A stretch of DNA of 64,000 bases from assembly GCF_044326205.1 (NCBI RefSeq), contig NZ_JBIRCY010000013.1, positions 62,001 through 126,000 of the forward strand, in the 5' to 3' direction. The notes beneath the pieces are model-generated. The model searched no databases, was not told the origin of the DNA, and worked only from the letters and a program-made list of their open reading frames with translations. This stretch comes from Kumtagia sp044326205. Lineage in GTDB: Bacteria > Pseudomonadota > Alphaproteobacteria > Rhizobiales > Rhizobiaceae. A program made the translations under genes and the position numbers. Position 1 is the first letter of the stretch. Each line of letters opens with the position of its first letter. Of this stretch, positions 51,547-60,687 are shown piece after piece.

Positions 51547-52641
51547 ATGTCGGAGCTTCTTGTGTTCGTCGGTTCGCTCAACCGCGAGGCGCCGTATTTC
51601 CAGGGCGCGCGCGGCGTCGGGCTCTCCGTCTACGCTTTCGACGAAGACACGCTCGCGGTGACCATGCTGGCGGAGACGAACGAGGTCGACAACCCGACTT
51701 TTCTGTCGGTGACGCCGGACGGCGCGAAAATCTTCGCAAACAGCGAAGTGTTCGCCTGGCGCGAGGGCATGGTGTCAGCCTACGGCTTCGACCGTGCCAC
51801 CAACACGTTGAGCTACGTCAACAAGCAGCCAACGCTGGGCTCGATCACCGCCCACAATTTTATCACCCGCGACGGCACAAAACTGCTGGTCGCCAATTAC
51901 GGCATGGGGTCCGGCGGTCCAGACCAGTCGGTCGTGGTCTACGGCATCCGCGACGATGGCGGCCTGACCGCGCCGCTCGCCAGCGTCGCCCATGAAGGCA
52001 CAGGCCCCAACGAAGCCCGGCAGGAGCGCAGCCACGCGCACAGCGCCACGGAATCGATAGCCGGCAACATCGCCATCGTCGCCGATCTCGGCATCGACTG
52101 CCTCGTCACCTACCGCATCGAAGCCGACGGCTCGCTGTCGCCATTGCAGGAGACGGCGCTGAAACCAGGCGCCGGGCCGCGCCACATCGCGCTGCATCCG
52201 AACGACAAATTCGTCTTCGTCATGAACGAACTCGACTCCACCGTCGTCTCGCTGGCGCTCGACGCCGACACCGGCGGTTTTGCCTTCATCGACGCAAAAC
52301 CGGCGGTGCCGGCGGAAGCGCGCGACCACAACCATTGCGCCGACATCCAGATCTCGCCGGACGGCCGTTTCGTCTACGGATCGAACCGTGGCCACGATTC
52401 CATCCCGATCTTCGCCGTCGACCAGGAAACCGGAAAGCTGACGCTGATCGATTACACGCCTTGCGGCGGCTCGACCCCGCGCAACCTCTGCCTGACGCCC
52501 TCCGGCGGCCACCTGTTCTCCGCCAACCAGAACGCCGACCGCATCACCATCTTCGCCCGCGATCTGGAAACCGGGCGCCTCTCCGACACCGGCCATGCGA
52601 TCGAGATCGGCACGCCGATGTGCGTGAAGATCGTCGTTTGA
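51547..52641 (+). CDS. Seven-bladed beta-propeller lactonase-family protein (YbhE/PF10282 type)
   Basis: 364 residues; GGGGAGGGAAAAAA precedes the ATG at 51547. Propeller repeats are visible (NPTFLSVTPDGAKIFANSE, GAGPRHIALHPNDKFVFVMN, CADIQISPDGRFVYGSNRGH, TPRNLCLTPSGGHLFSANQN), as in 6-phosphogluconolactonase and carboxy-muconate cyclase. No signal peptide. It would open a sugar lactone, or cycloisomerise, in the cytosol. It is divergent from the MaoC/CoA-transferase genes and upstream of an aldehyde dehydrogenase. Confidence 0.87.
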   Translation: MSELLVFVGSLNREAPYFQGARGVGLSVYAFDEDTLAVTMLAETNEVDNPTFLSVTPDGAKIFANSEVFAWREGMVSAYGFDRATNTLSYVNKQPTLGSITAHNFITRDGTKLLVANYGMGSGGPDQSVVVYGIRDDGGLTAPLASVAHEGTGPNEARQERSHAHSATESIAGNIAIVADLGIDCLVTYRIEADGSLSPLQETALKPGAGPRHIALHPNDKFVFVMNELDSTVVSLALDADTGGFAFIDAKPAVPAEARDHNHCADIQISPDGRFVYGSNRGHDSIPIFAVDQETGKLTLIDYTPCGGSTPRNLCLTPSGGHLFSANQNADRITIFARDLETGRLSDTGHAIEIGTPMCVKIVV

Positions 52642-52737
52642 CGCACCCACGATGCCGCGCGGACGACAGCCGAGGACGGGTCCGTAGTTGCCGGCGCAAT
52701 CCCGCCACGCTACGCATAGGGCAAAGAGGAGCCACCC

Positions 52738-54165
52738 ATGTCGCATCACCTTAACTTCTTTATCGACGGCAAGTGGGTCGACCCCGTCGTGCCTGCCACG
52801 CTCGACGTCATCGATCCCTCCACCGAGGAGGCCTACACGAAAATCTCCGTCGGCTCGAAGGCCGATGTCGACCGCGCCGTGGCCGCCGCCAAGGCCGCCT
52901 TCCCGTCGTTTTCACAGACCAGCAAGGCCGAACGGCTGAAGCTCTTGAAACGCATCCTCAAAATCTACAACGAGCGCTTCGAGGATATCGCCCAGGCGGT
53001 CAGCCAGGAGAACGGTTCGCCGATCACCTGGGCGCGCGAGGCGCAGGCCTGGGCCGGCCGCGCCCATATGGAATCGACGATCAAGGCTTTCGAAGATTAC
53101 GAATTCGAAGAAAAGCGCGGCGGTACCTTGGTGGTGAAGGAGCCGATCGGCGTCTGCGCGCTGATCACGCCCTGGAACTGGCCGCTCAACCAGATCGTCT
53201 GCAAGGTGGCCCCGGCCATCGCCGCCGGCTGCACCGTGGTGTTGAAACCCTCGGAGATCGCGCCGATCAGCGGCATCATCTTTTCCGAGGTCATGGAGGC
53301 GGCCGGCACGCCGAAAGGCGTCTACAACATGATCAACGGCACCGGTCCGGACGTCGGCCAGATCATGGCCGGGCATCCCGACGTCGATATGGTATCCTTC
53401 ACCGGTTCGACCCGCGCCGGCATTATCGTGGCCAAGACCGCCGCCGACACGGTCAAGCGCGTCGCCCAGGAACTCGGCGGCAAATCTGCCAATATTATCC
53501 TCTCCGACGCCGACTTCGCCCACGCGGTAAAGAAGGGCGTGGAAGGCTGCTTCGGCAACTCCGGCCAGTCCTGCGACGCGCCGACGCGCATGCTAGTGCC
53601 CGCGTCGCGCCACGATGAGGCGCTGGCCATCGCCAAGGATGCCGCCGAGGCGTTCAAGGTCGGCGATCCGCGCTCGGAGGACACGCAGCTCGGTCCGGTG
53701 GTCAGCCAGGTCCAGTTCGACAAGATCCAGCGGCTGATCGAAGCCGGCATCTCGGAAGGCGCCACGGTCGTCACCGGCGGCAACGGCCGTCCCGGCCATC
53801 TCAACCGCGGCTATTATGTGCGCCCGACCGTGTTCGGCCACGTGCGGCCTGGTATGAGCATAGAAAAGGAAGAAATCTTCGGTCCGGTGCTGTCGGTCAT
53901 CTCCTACGAGGATGACGACGACGCAGTGAAGATCGCCAACGACACGGTCTACGGTCTCGCCGCCTACGTGCAGTCGCAGGACATCGGCCATGCCCGCAAG
54001 GTCGCCGGACGGCTGCGCGCCGGCCAGGTCTCGATCAACTATCCCGAGTGGGACACCTTCGCCCCCTTCGGCGGCTACAAGCAGTCCGGCAACGGCCGCG
54101 AATATGCCGACTGGGCGATCCACGACTTCCTCGAGACCAAGGGCATCATCGGCTACGGCGAGTGA
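52738..54165 (+). CDS. NAD(P)-dependent aldehyde dehydrogenase
   Basis: 475 residues, full length. TPWNWPLNQIVCKVAPAIAA, FTGSTRAGIIV, general base Glu245 in AQELGGKSANI and nucleophile Cys279 in GNSGQSCDAPTRM are intact; EEIFGPVLSVI and PFGGYKQSGNGRE follow. Oxidises an aldehyde to the acid. It follows the lactonase on the same strand after 96 bp and may serve the same catabolic block. Substrate cannot be read from sequence. Confidence 0.93.
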   Translation: MSHHLNFFIDGKWVDPVVPATLDVIDPSTEEAYTKISVGSKADVDRAVAAAKAAFPSFSQTSKAERLKLLKRILKIYNERFEDIAQAVSQENGSPITWAREAQAWAGRAHMESTIKAFEDYEFEEKRGGTLVVKEPIGVCALITPWNWPLNQIVCKVAPAIAAGCTVVLKPSEIAPISGIIFSEVMEAAGTPKGVYNMINGTGPDVGQIMAGHPDVDMVSFTGSTRAGIIVAKTAADTVKRVAQELGGKSANIILSDADFAHAVKKGVEGCFGNSGQSCDAPTRMLVPASRHDEALAIAKDAAEAFKVGDPRSEDTQLGPVVSQVQFDKIQRLIEAGISEGATVVTGGNGRPGHLNRGYYVRPTVFGHVRPGMSIEKEEIFGPVLSVISYEDDDDAVKIANDTVYGLAAYVQSQDIGHARKVAGRLRAGQVSINYPEWDTFAPFGGYKQSGNGREYADWAIHDFLETKGIIGYGE

Positions 54166-54279
54166 GGCGTCCACCTCGCGCCGAGTACGGCGATCTGCCG
54201 GCACGTCACCCTCATTGGTGGTAGCCGGGGGCGGTAACATGCGCTAGATACTTGGCTTTCCCCCGTTTGCGAGGAAGCC

Positions 54280-55236
54280 ATGGCCACGACCGCCGACGAC
54301 CTCATCGATCGCCGCAGGCTGCGGCGCAAGCTCACTTTCTGGCGCGTCGCGGCATTGCTCGTCGCGGCCGTCGCCATCATCGGCACGGCGGTTGCGCTTT
54401 ACGGCGACGAATTCGCCGGAAAATCCGTCGACCATATCGCCAAGGTCAGGATCGAAGGCACGATCCTCGAGGACGAGGAACTGCTGAAGCGGCTTGACGA
54501 CATCCGGAAGTCGTCGAGGGTCAAAGGCGTCATCCTGTCGATCGATTCCCCCGGCGGCACCACAGCCGGCGGTGAGGCGATCTTCGACGCCGTCCGCTCG
54601 CTCGCCGCCACAAAGCCGGTGGTGGCGCAGGTCGGCACGCTCGCGGCGTCCGCCGGCTACATGATCGCCAGCGCCACCGACCACATCGTGGCGCGCAAAT
54701 CCTCCATCGTCGGCTCGATCGGCGTGCTGGCGCAGTTCCCGAATTTCAGCGGCCTGATGGACAAGATCGGCATCACGCTGGACGAGGTGAAATCCTCGCC
54801 GCTGAAGGCCGAGCCGTCGCCCTTCAACCCGACCACCGAGGAAGAGCGGGCGATGATCCGCTCGATGATCCTCGACAGCTATGACTGGTTCGTCGGTCTC
54901 GTCGTCGACCGCCGTCCGCTGACAAGGCCGGAAGTGCTGGCGCTGGCCGACGGCTCGGTCTTCACCGGCCGCCAGGCGCTGGACAAGAAGCTGATCGACG
55001 GACTTGGCGGCGAGCAGGAGGCGATCGCCTGGCTGTCGAGCAAGGGCGTGTCTGGAAGCCTGGAAGTCATCGAATGGAAACCCAGGGACGAGGACTCCGG
55101 CTGGCTGTTCAGCCGTGCGACCGCGCAAGCCGTCGGGCAGTTGATCGGAATTCCGGGAGCCGGCGGCGATATCCTTCGGGAAAGCGGCGCCGATCGGTTG
55201 TTCCTTGACGGTCTCGTATCAGTCTGGCACCCTTGA
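54280..55236 (+). CDS. sppA: Signal peptide peptidase SppA, S49 family
   Basis: 318 residues, the short SppA form with one S49 domain. An N-terminal membrane anchor (VAALLVAAVAIIGTAVALYG) is followed by VILSIDSPGGTTAGGEAIFD and nucleophile Ser124 in GTLAASAGYMIAS; VKSSPLK near 170-176 matches the place of the catalytic lysine. It cleaves remnant signal peptides in the membrane. The gene order sppA-ihfB is common in Rhizobiales. Confidence 0.93.
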   Translation: MATTADDLIDRRRLRRKLTFWRVAALLVAAVAIIGTAVALYGDEFAGKSVDHIAKVRIEGTILEDEELLKRLDDIRKSSRVKGVILSIDSPGGTTAGGEAIFDAVRSLAATKPVVAQVGTLAASAGYMIASATDHIVARKSSIVGSIGVLAQFPNFSGLMDKIGITLDEVKSSPLKAEPSPFNPTTEEERAMIRSMILDSYDWFVGLVVDRRPLTRPEVLALADGSVFTGRQALDKKLIDGLGGEQEAIAWLSSKGVSGSLEVIEWKPRDEDSGWLFSRATAQAVGQLIGIPGAGGDILRESGADRLFLDGLVSVWHP

Positions 55237-55318
55237 GACGGCTCCAGCCTGATTGAAAAACACGAATAAAATCATTCGCCTACTCTTTAGAACACAATAA
55301 TTGACGGGGACAGCGCTC

Positions 55319-55603
55319 ATGATCAAATCCGAACTCGTGCAGATCATCGCCACACGCAATCCGCATCTTTTTCTTCGCGATGTCGAGAACATCGTGAGTG
55401 CCATCTTCGACGAAATCACCGACGCGCTTGCCGAAGGCAACAGGGTCGAGCTTCGCGGTTTTGGCGCCTTCTCGGTAAAGAACCGCCCTGCCCGCACCGG
55501 TCGCAACCCGCGCACCGGCGACGCGGTGGAGGTCGAGGAGAAATGGGTGCCGTTCTTCAAGACCGGCAAGGAGCTTCGCGAGAAGCTGAATTCCGACAAG
55601 TAA
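55319..55603 (+). CDS. ihfB: Integration host factor subunit beta
   Basis: 94 residues from the ATG at 55319 (MIKSELVQIIATRNPHL), the normal IHF-beta length. VELRGFGAFSVKNRPARTGR and NPRTGDAVEVEEKWVPFFK mark the DNA-bending arm with its tip proline. The AT-rich 82-bp gap after sppA probably holds its promoter. IHF bends DNA in recombination, transcription and replication. Confidence 0.96.
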   Translation: MIKSELVQIIATRNPHLFLRDVENIVSAIFDEITDALAEGNRVELRGFGAFSVKNRPARTGRNPRTGDAVEVEEKWVPFFKTGKELREKLNSDK

Positions 55604-55648
55604 GGCGAACGGCGTGCAAACAGGCAGCAAGCATCGGACGGCGACACC

Positions 55649-55990
55649 ATGACGCTTTTCAATCGCATCGTGCTCATCGTCGTATTCGTGCCGCTCGCCA
55701 TCATCCTGATCGCGCTGGCGGTGGCAAACCGGGCGCCGGCGGCCTTCACCTTCGATCCGTTCAATCCCGGCAACCCCGCGCTCACCGTGCAGTTGCCGCT
55801 GTTTTTCCTGCTGTTCGCGGCACTTGCGGTCGGCATGATCATCGGCAGCCTCGCCACCTGGTTCAAGCAGGGCCGCTACCGCAAGGCCGCCCGGCAGCGC
55901 GGCATCGAGGCGCAAGCGGCGCGCGACGCCGCCCAGCGCCAGAACCGGGCTACCGTTTCCAGCACGGCGCTGCCGAAACCTTCCACGTGA
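55649..55990 (+). CDS. LapA-domain (DUF1049) inner-membrane protein
   Basis: 113 residues with two membrane segments (IVLIVVFVPLAIILIALAVA and LFFLLFAALAVGMIIGSLAT) joined by a short loop FDPFNPGNPALTVQ, then a basic, Ala/Gln-rich cytoplasmic tail. This matches the LapA/YciS family involved in lipopolysaccharide assembly control with LapB, though here no lapB is nearby. It follows ihfB by 45 nt. Confidence 0.85.
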   Translation: MTLFNRIVLIVVFVPLAIILIALAVANRAPAAFTFDPFNPGNPALTVQLPLFFLLFAALAVGMIIGSLATWFKQGRYRKAARQRGIEAQAARDAAQRQNRATVSSTALPKPST

Positions 55991-56023
55991 GGCCACCGCC
56001 ATTCCCTCGCCCGGAGTGACCGC

Positions 56024-56989
56024 ATGCGCATGATCTCAGCCGACGAAGTCGACCGTTCCCTGACGTTCGCCGGCCTTGTCGAGACGCTGCGCGAGGCGTT
56101 CCGCAAGGGCGCCGTGCAGCCGGTGCGCCATCATCACACCGTCGAGCGGCCGGACGGCGCCGCCTCCACGCTGCTGCTCATGCCGGCCTGGACCGACCTC
56201 AACGCCGCCGGCACCTCGGACGGCGGTCATATCGGCGTGAAGATTGTCACCGTGTCGCCCGACAACAACGCCATCGGAAAGCCGGCGGTGATGGGGCTCT
56301 ATCTGCTGCTCGATGCCAAGACCGGCGAGCCGCAGGCGCTGATCGACGGTCAACGGCTGACGCAATGGCGCACGGCCAGCGCCTCGGCGCTCGCCGCGAG
56401 CTATCTGGCGCGCGAAGACGCCTCGAAGCTGCTAGTGGTCGGCGCCGGCGCGCTCTGCCCGTTCCTCGCGAAAGCCCATTCGGCGGTGCGCCCGATCGAG
56501 GAGATCCGCATCTGGAACCGGTCGCCAAGCAACGCCGAAAAGGCGGCCGACGCCCTGCGCAAGGACGGGCTCAACGCGACCGGCGTCTCCGACCTCGACG
56601 CCGCACTTGGCTGGGCCGACATCGTCTCGTCGGCGACGATCTCGACCGAACCGCTGATTTCCGGCGAAAAGCTGCGCCCGGGCACGCATGTCGACCTCGT
56701 CGGCGGTTTTACACCCGGCATGCGCGAGGCCGACGATACCGCGATCGCCCGCTCGCGCGTCTATGTCGACACCCGCGCCGGAGCCACCAAGGAGGCGGGC
56801 GACATCGTCCAGCCGCTACAATCCGGTGTGCTGAACCCGGAAGACATCATCGCCGACCTGCACGAACTGGCGCGCGGCGAGAAGCGTGGCCGCACCACCA
56901 CGGAAGAGATCACGCTGTTCAAGTCGGTCGGAGCGGCACTGGAGGATCTGGCGGCGGGGATTGCCGTCTATTCAAAACTCAAGGGATAG
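56024..56989 (+). CDS. Ornithine cyclodeaminase / mu-crystallin family protein
   Basis: 321 residues: RHHHTVERP and HIGVKIVTVSPDNNA in the substrate domain, QWRTASASALAASYLA, and a Rossmann nucleotide site LLVVGAGALCPFLAKAH, then VDLVGGFTPGMREAD. The family includes ornithine cyclodeaminase, alanine dehydrogenase and pyrroline-2-carboxylate/ketimine reductases. The usual GAGxQ reads GAGALC here. ATGs at 56024 and 56030 are both possible. It overlaps the convergent EVE gene by 11 nt. Confidence 0.88.
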   Translation: MRMISADEVDRSLTFAGLVETLREAFRKGAVQPVRHHHTVERPDGAASTLLLMPAWTDLNAAGTSDGGHIGVKIVTVSPDNNAIGKPAVMGLYLLLDAKTGEPQALIDGQRLTQWRTASASALAASYLAREDASKLLVVGAGALCPFLAKAHSAVRPIEEIRIWNRSPSNAEKAADALRKDGLNATGVSDLDAALGWADIVSSATISTEPLISGEKLRPGTHVDLVGGFTPGMREADDTAIARSRVYVDTRAGATKEAGDIVQPLQSGVLNPEDIIADLHELARGEKRGRTTTEEITLFKSVGAALEDLAAGIAVYSKLKG

Positions 56990-57428
56990 ACGTCGTCGGC
57001 AATGCCGCACCCATCGTCTCCGCAATGAGCCGAAAATCACCCTCGCCGATCTTCAGCAACCCAAAGCGAAGCTGATAGCCCCAGTTGGCTTTGCCTGCGG
57101 TCAGTTCCAGCCGGTCGAGCAGCGGCGCGATCGGCGCTTCCGAGGCATCCGCCCAGTCGATGTCGCGCCGGAAGGGTGTGAAGCCGCCACCCATATCTCC
57201 CTGATACGGCTCTCCCTCGCGAACCACGCCGATTGCCGTAAAATGCCGCAGCCCGCCCTTCTCGCCATAGACGCTGCTCGGCGAGTAATAGACCACGCCG
57301 TCGCCCGGCCTGATCCGGCGCAGCGGCCCGGCCTTGCCGTGCGAGACCTGCATGAAACCTTCCCGGCGTCCCCTGCGCACATGATCGGCGGAGGCGACCG
57401 CCAGCCAGAACGATTTTTCCGTCATCAT
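56979..57428 (-). CDS. EVE-domain protein (UPF0310 type)
   Basis: 149 residues forming one EVE domain: FWLAVASADHVRRGRREGFM, HGKAGPLRRIRPGDGVVYYS, FTAIGVVREGEPYQG and FTPFRRDIDW. EVE domains resemble PUA/YTH folds and bind modified bases in RNA or DNA. The cellular target is unknown. Its 3' end overlaps the cyclodeaminase gene; it diverges from the rRNA methyltransferase gene. Confidence 0.87.
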   Translation of the reverse strand: MMTEKSFWLAVASADHVRRGRREGFMQVSHGKAGPLRRIRPGDGVVYYSPSSVYGEKGGLRHFTAIGVVREGEPYQGDMGGGFTPFRRDIDWADASEAPIAPLLDRLELTAGKANWGYQLRFGLLKIGEGDFRLIAETMGAALPTTSIP

Positions 57429-57641
57429 TCGCTCTCCGGACAGAAGACGCGCAGGCGGTGGCAGTCGGGATCGAGCGCACGAATGTGCGGCCGAAGTCCA
57501 TGTCCACGGGCAACCGCATAGCCGGCCTGCCGACGCGCGGGAAGCCTATCGCCGCCTTCACCTTTGCCGCAACCCGTGAGCCCGTGTGGCCGGATGCCTC
57601 ATTTCCGCCGAGCCCAGGCGAGTTGCGCAGCCCGCACCCCT

Positions 57642-58733
57642 ATGCCAAAAGCGGCACGACCGCCGGAGAATTTTTTGAAATCCACCCGCGACCGACGCCG
57701 CGACAGTTTTCCGCCCCGCCCGCCAGCGGCGCAGTCTGCGCGCCCGCGCGAGGAGCGCAACGCGGCTAGGCCTGCCGCGCCCCCGCCGCAGGAGCCGGCC
57801 CCCGCCGCGCGCAAACTCGCCCGCCGCGAAGGCGCCCTGCCCGCCGAAAGACTGCCGGTCATCCTGGAAGTGCTGCCCAATGACGACTATGCGCTGCTCG
57901 ACAGCGGCAGCGGCGAGAAGTTGGAGCAATACGGCCCCTACCGTATCGTGCGGCCCGAGGGACAGGCGATCTGGCAGAAGGCGTTGCCCGAAACCGAATG
58001 GCGGAAGGCCGACGCCGTCTTCACCGGCGACACCGATGAGGAAGGGCTCGGCCGCTGGCGCTTCCCAAAGCAGCCGCTCGGCGAGACCTGGCCGATGCGG
58101 CATGACAGCATCGACTATCTCGGCCGCTTCACCTCCTTCCGCCATGTCGGCGTGTTTCCCGAGCAGGCGACCCACTGGGATCACATGGCCGGTCTGATCG
58201 AGAATGCACACAGGCCGGTAAAAGTGCTCAACCTGTTCGGCTATACCGGGCTCGCTTCCCTCGTCGCCGCAAAAGCCGGCGCGGAAGTCACGCATGTAGA
58301 CGCCTCGAAAAAGGCGATCGGCTGGGCGCGCGAGAACCAGGAGATGGCGCGGCTGACGGACAGGCCGATCCGCTGGATCTGCGAGGACGCGATGAAATTT
58401 GCCGAGCGCGAGGAACGGCGCGGCAGCCGCTACGACATCATCCTGTTCGATCCGCCCGCCTATGGGCGCGGGCCGAAGGGCGAGGTCTGGCAGTTGTTCG
58501 ACGATCTGCCGAAACTCGCCGACCTCTGCCGCTCGATCCTGACGCCGAAACCGCTTGCCGTCGTGCTCACCGCCTATTCGATCCGCTCCTCCTTCTTCGC
58601 CATCCACGCGCTGATGCGCGACACTTTCGCCGGTATGGGCGGCCGGGTGGAATCCGGCGAGCTGGTGATCCGCGAAAAGGGCGCCGGCCGGGCGCTTTCC
58701 ACCTCGCTGTTTTCGCGCTGGGTAGCGTCATGA
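57642..58733 (+). CDS. Class I SAM-dependent rRNA methyltransferase
   Basis: About 363 residues from the ATG at 57642; an ATG at 57564 in the same frame is also possible and no ribosome site decides. The N-terminus is low-complexity (Pro/Arg/Ala). The catalytic domain has motif I LNLFGYTGLASLVAAKAGA, VTHVDASKKAIGWARENQ, DAMKF and the base-binding FDPPAYGRGPKGEVW, as in RlmI/RlmK-type 23S methyltransferases. It is followed by a TrmH-type methyltransferase and lspA. Confidence 0.85.
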   Translation: MPKAARPPENFLKSTRDRRRDSFPPRPPAAQSARPREERNAARPAAPPPQEPAPAARKLARREGALPAERLPVILEVLPNDDYALLDSGSGEKLEQYGPYRIVRPEGQAIWQKALPETEWRKADAVFTGDTDEEGLGRWRFPKQPLGETWPMRHDSIDYLGRFTSFRHVGVFPEQATHWDHMAGLIENAHRPVKVLNLFGYTGLASLVAAKAGAEVTHVDASKKAIGWARENQEMARLTDRPIRWICEDAMKFAEREERRGSRYDIILFDPPAYGRGPKGEVWQLFDDLPKLADLCRSILTPKPLAVVLTAYSIRSSFFAIHALMRDTFAGMGGRVESGELVIREKGAGRALSTSLFSRWVAS

Positions 58734-58770
58734 TCCCGAAAAGTGGGAACCGGTTTTCGGACAAGATCAT
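58732..58770. repeat. Rhizobial GATCCCGAAAAG-type intergenic repeat
   Basis: GATCCCGAAAAGTGGGAACC, then GGTTTTCGG and GATCAT. CCGAAAA (58736-58742) pairs with TTTTCGG (58754-58760). It begins at the stop codon of the rRNA methyltransferase gene and lies in the leader of the next gene. The motif recurs between genes in many Rhizobiales (recalled, not searched); the role is unknown. Confidence 0.75.
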
Positions 58771-58788
58771 GCGCGGAGAAAGACGCTC

Positions 58789-59631
58789 ATGAGCGAGCGA
58801 GGCAGCGGCGCGCCGGGACGCGTCAAGGAAGTCTCCAGCCTCGCCAACCCGCTGGTGAAGGATCTGAAGGCGCTGGCGCTCAAAAAATTCCGCGACCAGC
58901 AGAACGCCTTCCTCGCCGAAGGCCTGAAACTGGTCATCGATGCGCTCGACCTTGGCTGGCGGGTGAAGACGCTGGTCTTCGCCAAATCGGCGCTCGGCAA
59001 CCCGGCGGTCGAGAAGGTCGCCGCCCGCGTTGTCGCCAAGGGCGGCGATGTGCTCGAAGTCTCGGAAAAGATCCTGGCCGCGATCACCCGCCGCGACAAT
59101 CCGCAGACCGTCATCGGCGTGTTCGAGCAACGGCTGACGAAGCTTGCCGACATCCGGCCGAGCGATGGCGACGTCTGGGTGGCGCTCGACCGGGTGCGCG
59201 ATCCCGGCAATCTCGGCACTGTGCTGCGCACCGCCGACGCGGTCGGCGCGAAAGGCATCATCCTGGTCGGCGAGACCACCGATCCGTTCGCGCTGGAGAC
59301 GGTGCGGGCGACGATGGGCTCGATCTTCGCCGTGCCCGTCTCGCGCGCCACGCCGGAAGCCTTTCTCGCCTGGCGCAAAGGGCTTTCCGCCCTTCTGGTC
59401 GGCACCCATCTGAAAGGCGCGGTCGACTATCGCAGTGTCGACTATACCAGAAAACCCGTAGTGCTCCTGATGGGCAACGAGCAGCAAGGCCTGCCCGACG
59501 CGCTGGCGGAGACCTGCGACCGGCTGGTTCGCATCCCGCAGGCGGGCCGCGCCGATTCGCTCAATCTTGCGGTCGCCACCAGCGTGATGCTGTTCGAAAT
59601 CCGCCGCGCGGCGCTGAAACTGGATTTTTGA
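58789..59631 (+). CDS. TrmH/SpoU-family RNA 2'-O-methyltransferase
   Basis: 280 residues; GGAGAAAG precedes the ATG. An N-terminal substrate-binding domain (NPLVKDLKALALKKFRDQQN, AFLAEGLKLVIDAL) and a trefoil-knot SPOUT domain with the three motifs VALDRVRDPGNLGTVLRTAD, VLLMGNEQQGLPDAL and IPQAGRADSLNLAVATSVML. It methylates ribose in tRNA or rRNA. Its TGA overlaps the lspA ATG (TGATG). Confidence 0.93.
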   Translation: MSERGSGAPGRVKEVSSLANPLVKDLKALALKKFRDQQNAFLAEGLKLVIDALDLGWRVKTLVFAKSALGNPAVEKVAARVVAKGGDVLEVSEKILAAITRRDNPQTVIGVFEQRLTKLADIRPSDGDVWVALDRVRDPGNLGTVLRTADAVGAKGIILVGETTDPFALETVRATMGSIFAVPVSRATPEAFLAWRKGLSALLVGTHLKGAVDYRSVDYTRKPVVLLMGNEQQGLPDALAETCDRLVRIPQAGRADSLNLAVATSVMLFEIRRAALKLDF

Positions 59632-60125
59632 TGGGTCTTCGTTCCCTGATACTCTACGCCGCGCTGGCGGCATTCGGCGTGGCGCTCGACCAGTGGATCA
59701 AGTGGCTGGTGGAGACCCGCCTCGTCATGCACGAGGCCGTCGAGCTGCTGCCCTTCCTGGCGCTCTACCGCACATACAACACCGGCGTCGCCTTCTCCAT
59801 GTTCTCCTGGGTGGGCGACCGCGGCCTGATCCTCGTCTCGATCGCCGTCATCGCCTTCGTGCTCTACCTCGCCGCCAAATCCGACCCGCGCCACATACTG
59901 GCGCGCATCGGCTTCGCGCTGATCGTCAGCGGCGCGCTCGGCAACCTCATCGACCGCGCGGTCTATGGGCACGTCATCGACTACATCCTGTTCCACACGC
60001 CGGTCTGGTCCTTCGCGGTGTTCAACCTCGCCGACGCCTTCATCTCGGTGGGAGCGGCGGCGATCGTGCTGCAGGAAGTGGTCGGCTGGCTGGGCGCTCG
60101 AAAGACCGCGCCTTCGGGCGACTAA
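59631..60125 (+). CDS. lspA: Lipoprotein signal peptidase (signal peptidase II)
   Basis: 164 residues with four membrane segments. Family boxes: YNTGVAFSMF, GALGNLIDRAVYGHVIDYI and FAVFNLADAFISVGA, carrying the two catalytic aspartates (NLIDR region and NLADAFI). It removes signal peptides from prolipoproteins in the inner membrane, for example the lipoprotein encoded at 19744-20103. Translation is coupled to the upstream methyltransferase gene. Confidence 0.97.
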   Translation: MGLRSLILYAALAAFGVALDQWIKWLVETRLVMHEAVELLPFLALYRTYNTGVAFSMFSWVGDRGLILVSIAVIAFVLYLAAKSDPRHILARIGFALIVSGALGNLIDRAVYGHVIDYILFHTPVWSFAVFNLADAFISVGAAAIVLQEVVGWLGARKTAPSGD

Positions 60126-60687
60126 CTAGAGCCGTTTTCGAGCCAATGCCAAGGGTCATTTGACCGCCCCCACAGCCCGTCCTTCCGACTGTGCTGCCGG
60201 ACATCTCGATCCGCAAACGGCAGGGCAAGCGCAGATGGGCTCCATCCGCTCCGAGCCGGCTTCGCCGGCTCGTTTCGGTGGTGCCTCGGCGTCCTGCCGA
60301 AGGCAGGCGATGAGGATCGCTTCGCAAAGCAAGTCCAAATACGATTGCCCTAGCCTTGACGGGGAGGCGGCTCCAAAGAGGTGAGACGGTCTAAACTGAA
60401 AGCCGACGGCAGTGCCCCTTGGTCATGCTTGTCACGCCAAAATCCACCAAGCTTGCAGCCAAGACTCTGATTTCACTTGCTTTTACAAGCATGACCTTCT
60501 TCCCGACCGAGCCCTTGCGTCCAGCCGGAAAGGCACCGGAGCGGGCCGCCACGTCCCGAAAAGCCGCGTTTTTCCAATGCGTTGCGCGAAAGGGCGTTGC
60601 GCTTCAAGGATTATTTTCCTAGGATTGTTTACATTGCTCCCGATCGGTGCGATAATCCGCGCCGGCCTTGTCTGGAGGTAGGTGGCG
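60126..60687. other. Intergenic, 562 bp
   Basis: No gene is supported. A perfect 8-bp stem GAGCCGGC/GCCGGCTC with loop TTC lies at about 60256-60274 and may be a repeat or terminator. A plus-strand frame at 60412-60681 has no ribosome site and no family features. Composition is less GC-rich toward 60580-60650, where the promoter of the next gene is likely. Confidence 0.5.

Noticed and set aside
60412..60681. 89-codon plus-strand frame
   Set aside because: No ribosome site, no domain, atypical composition compared with neighbours.
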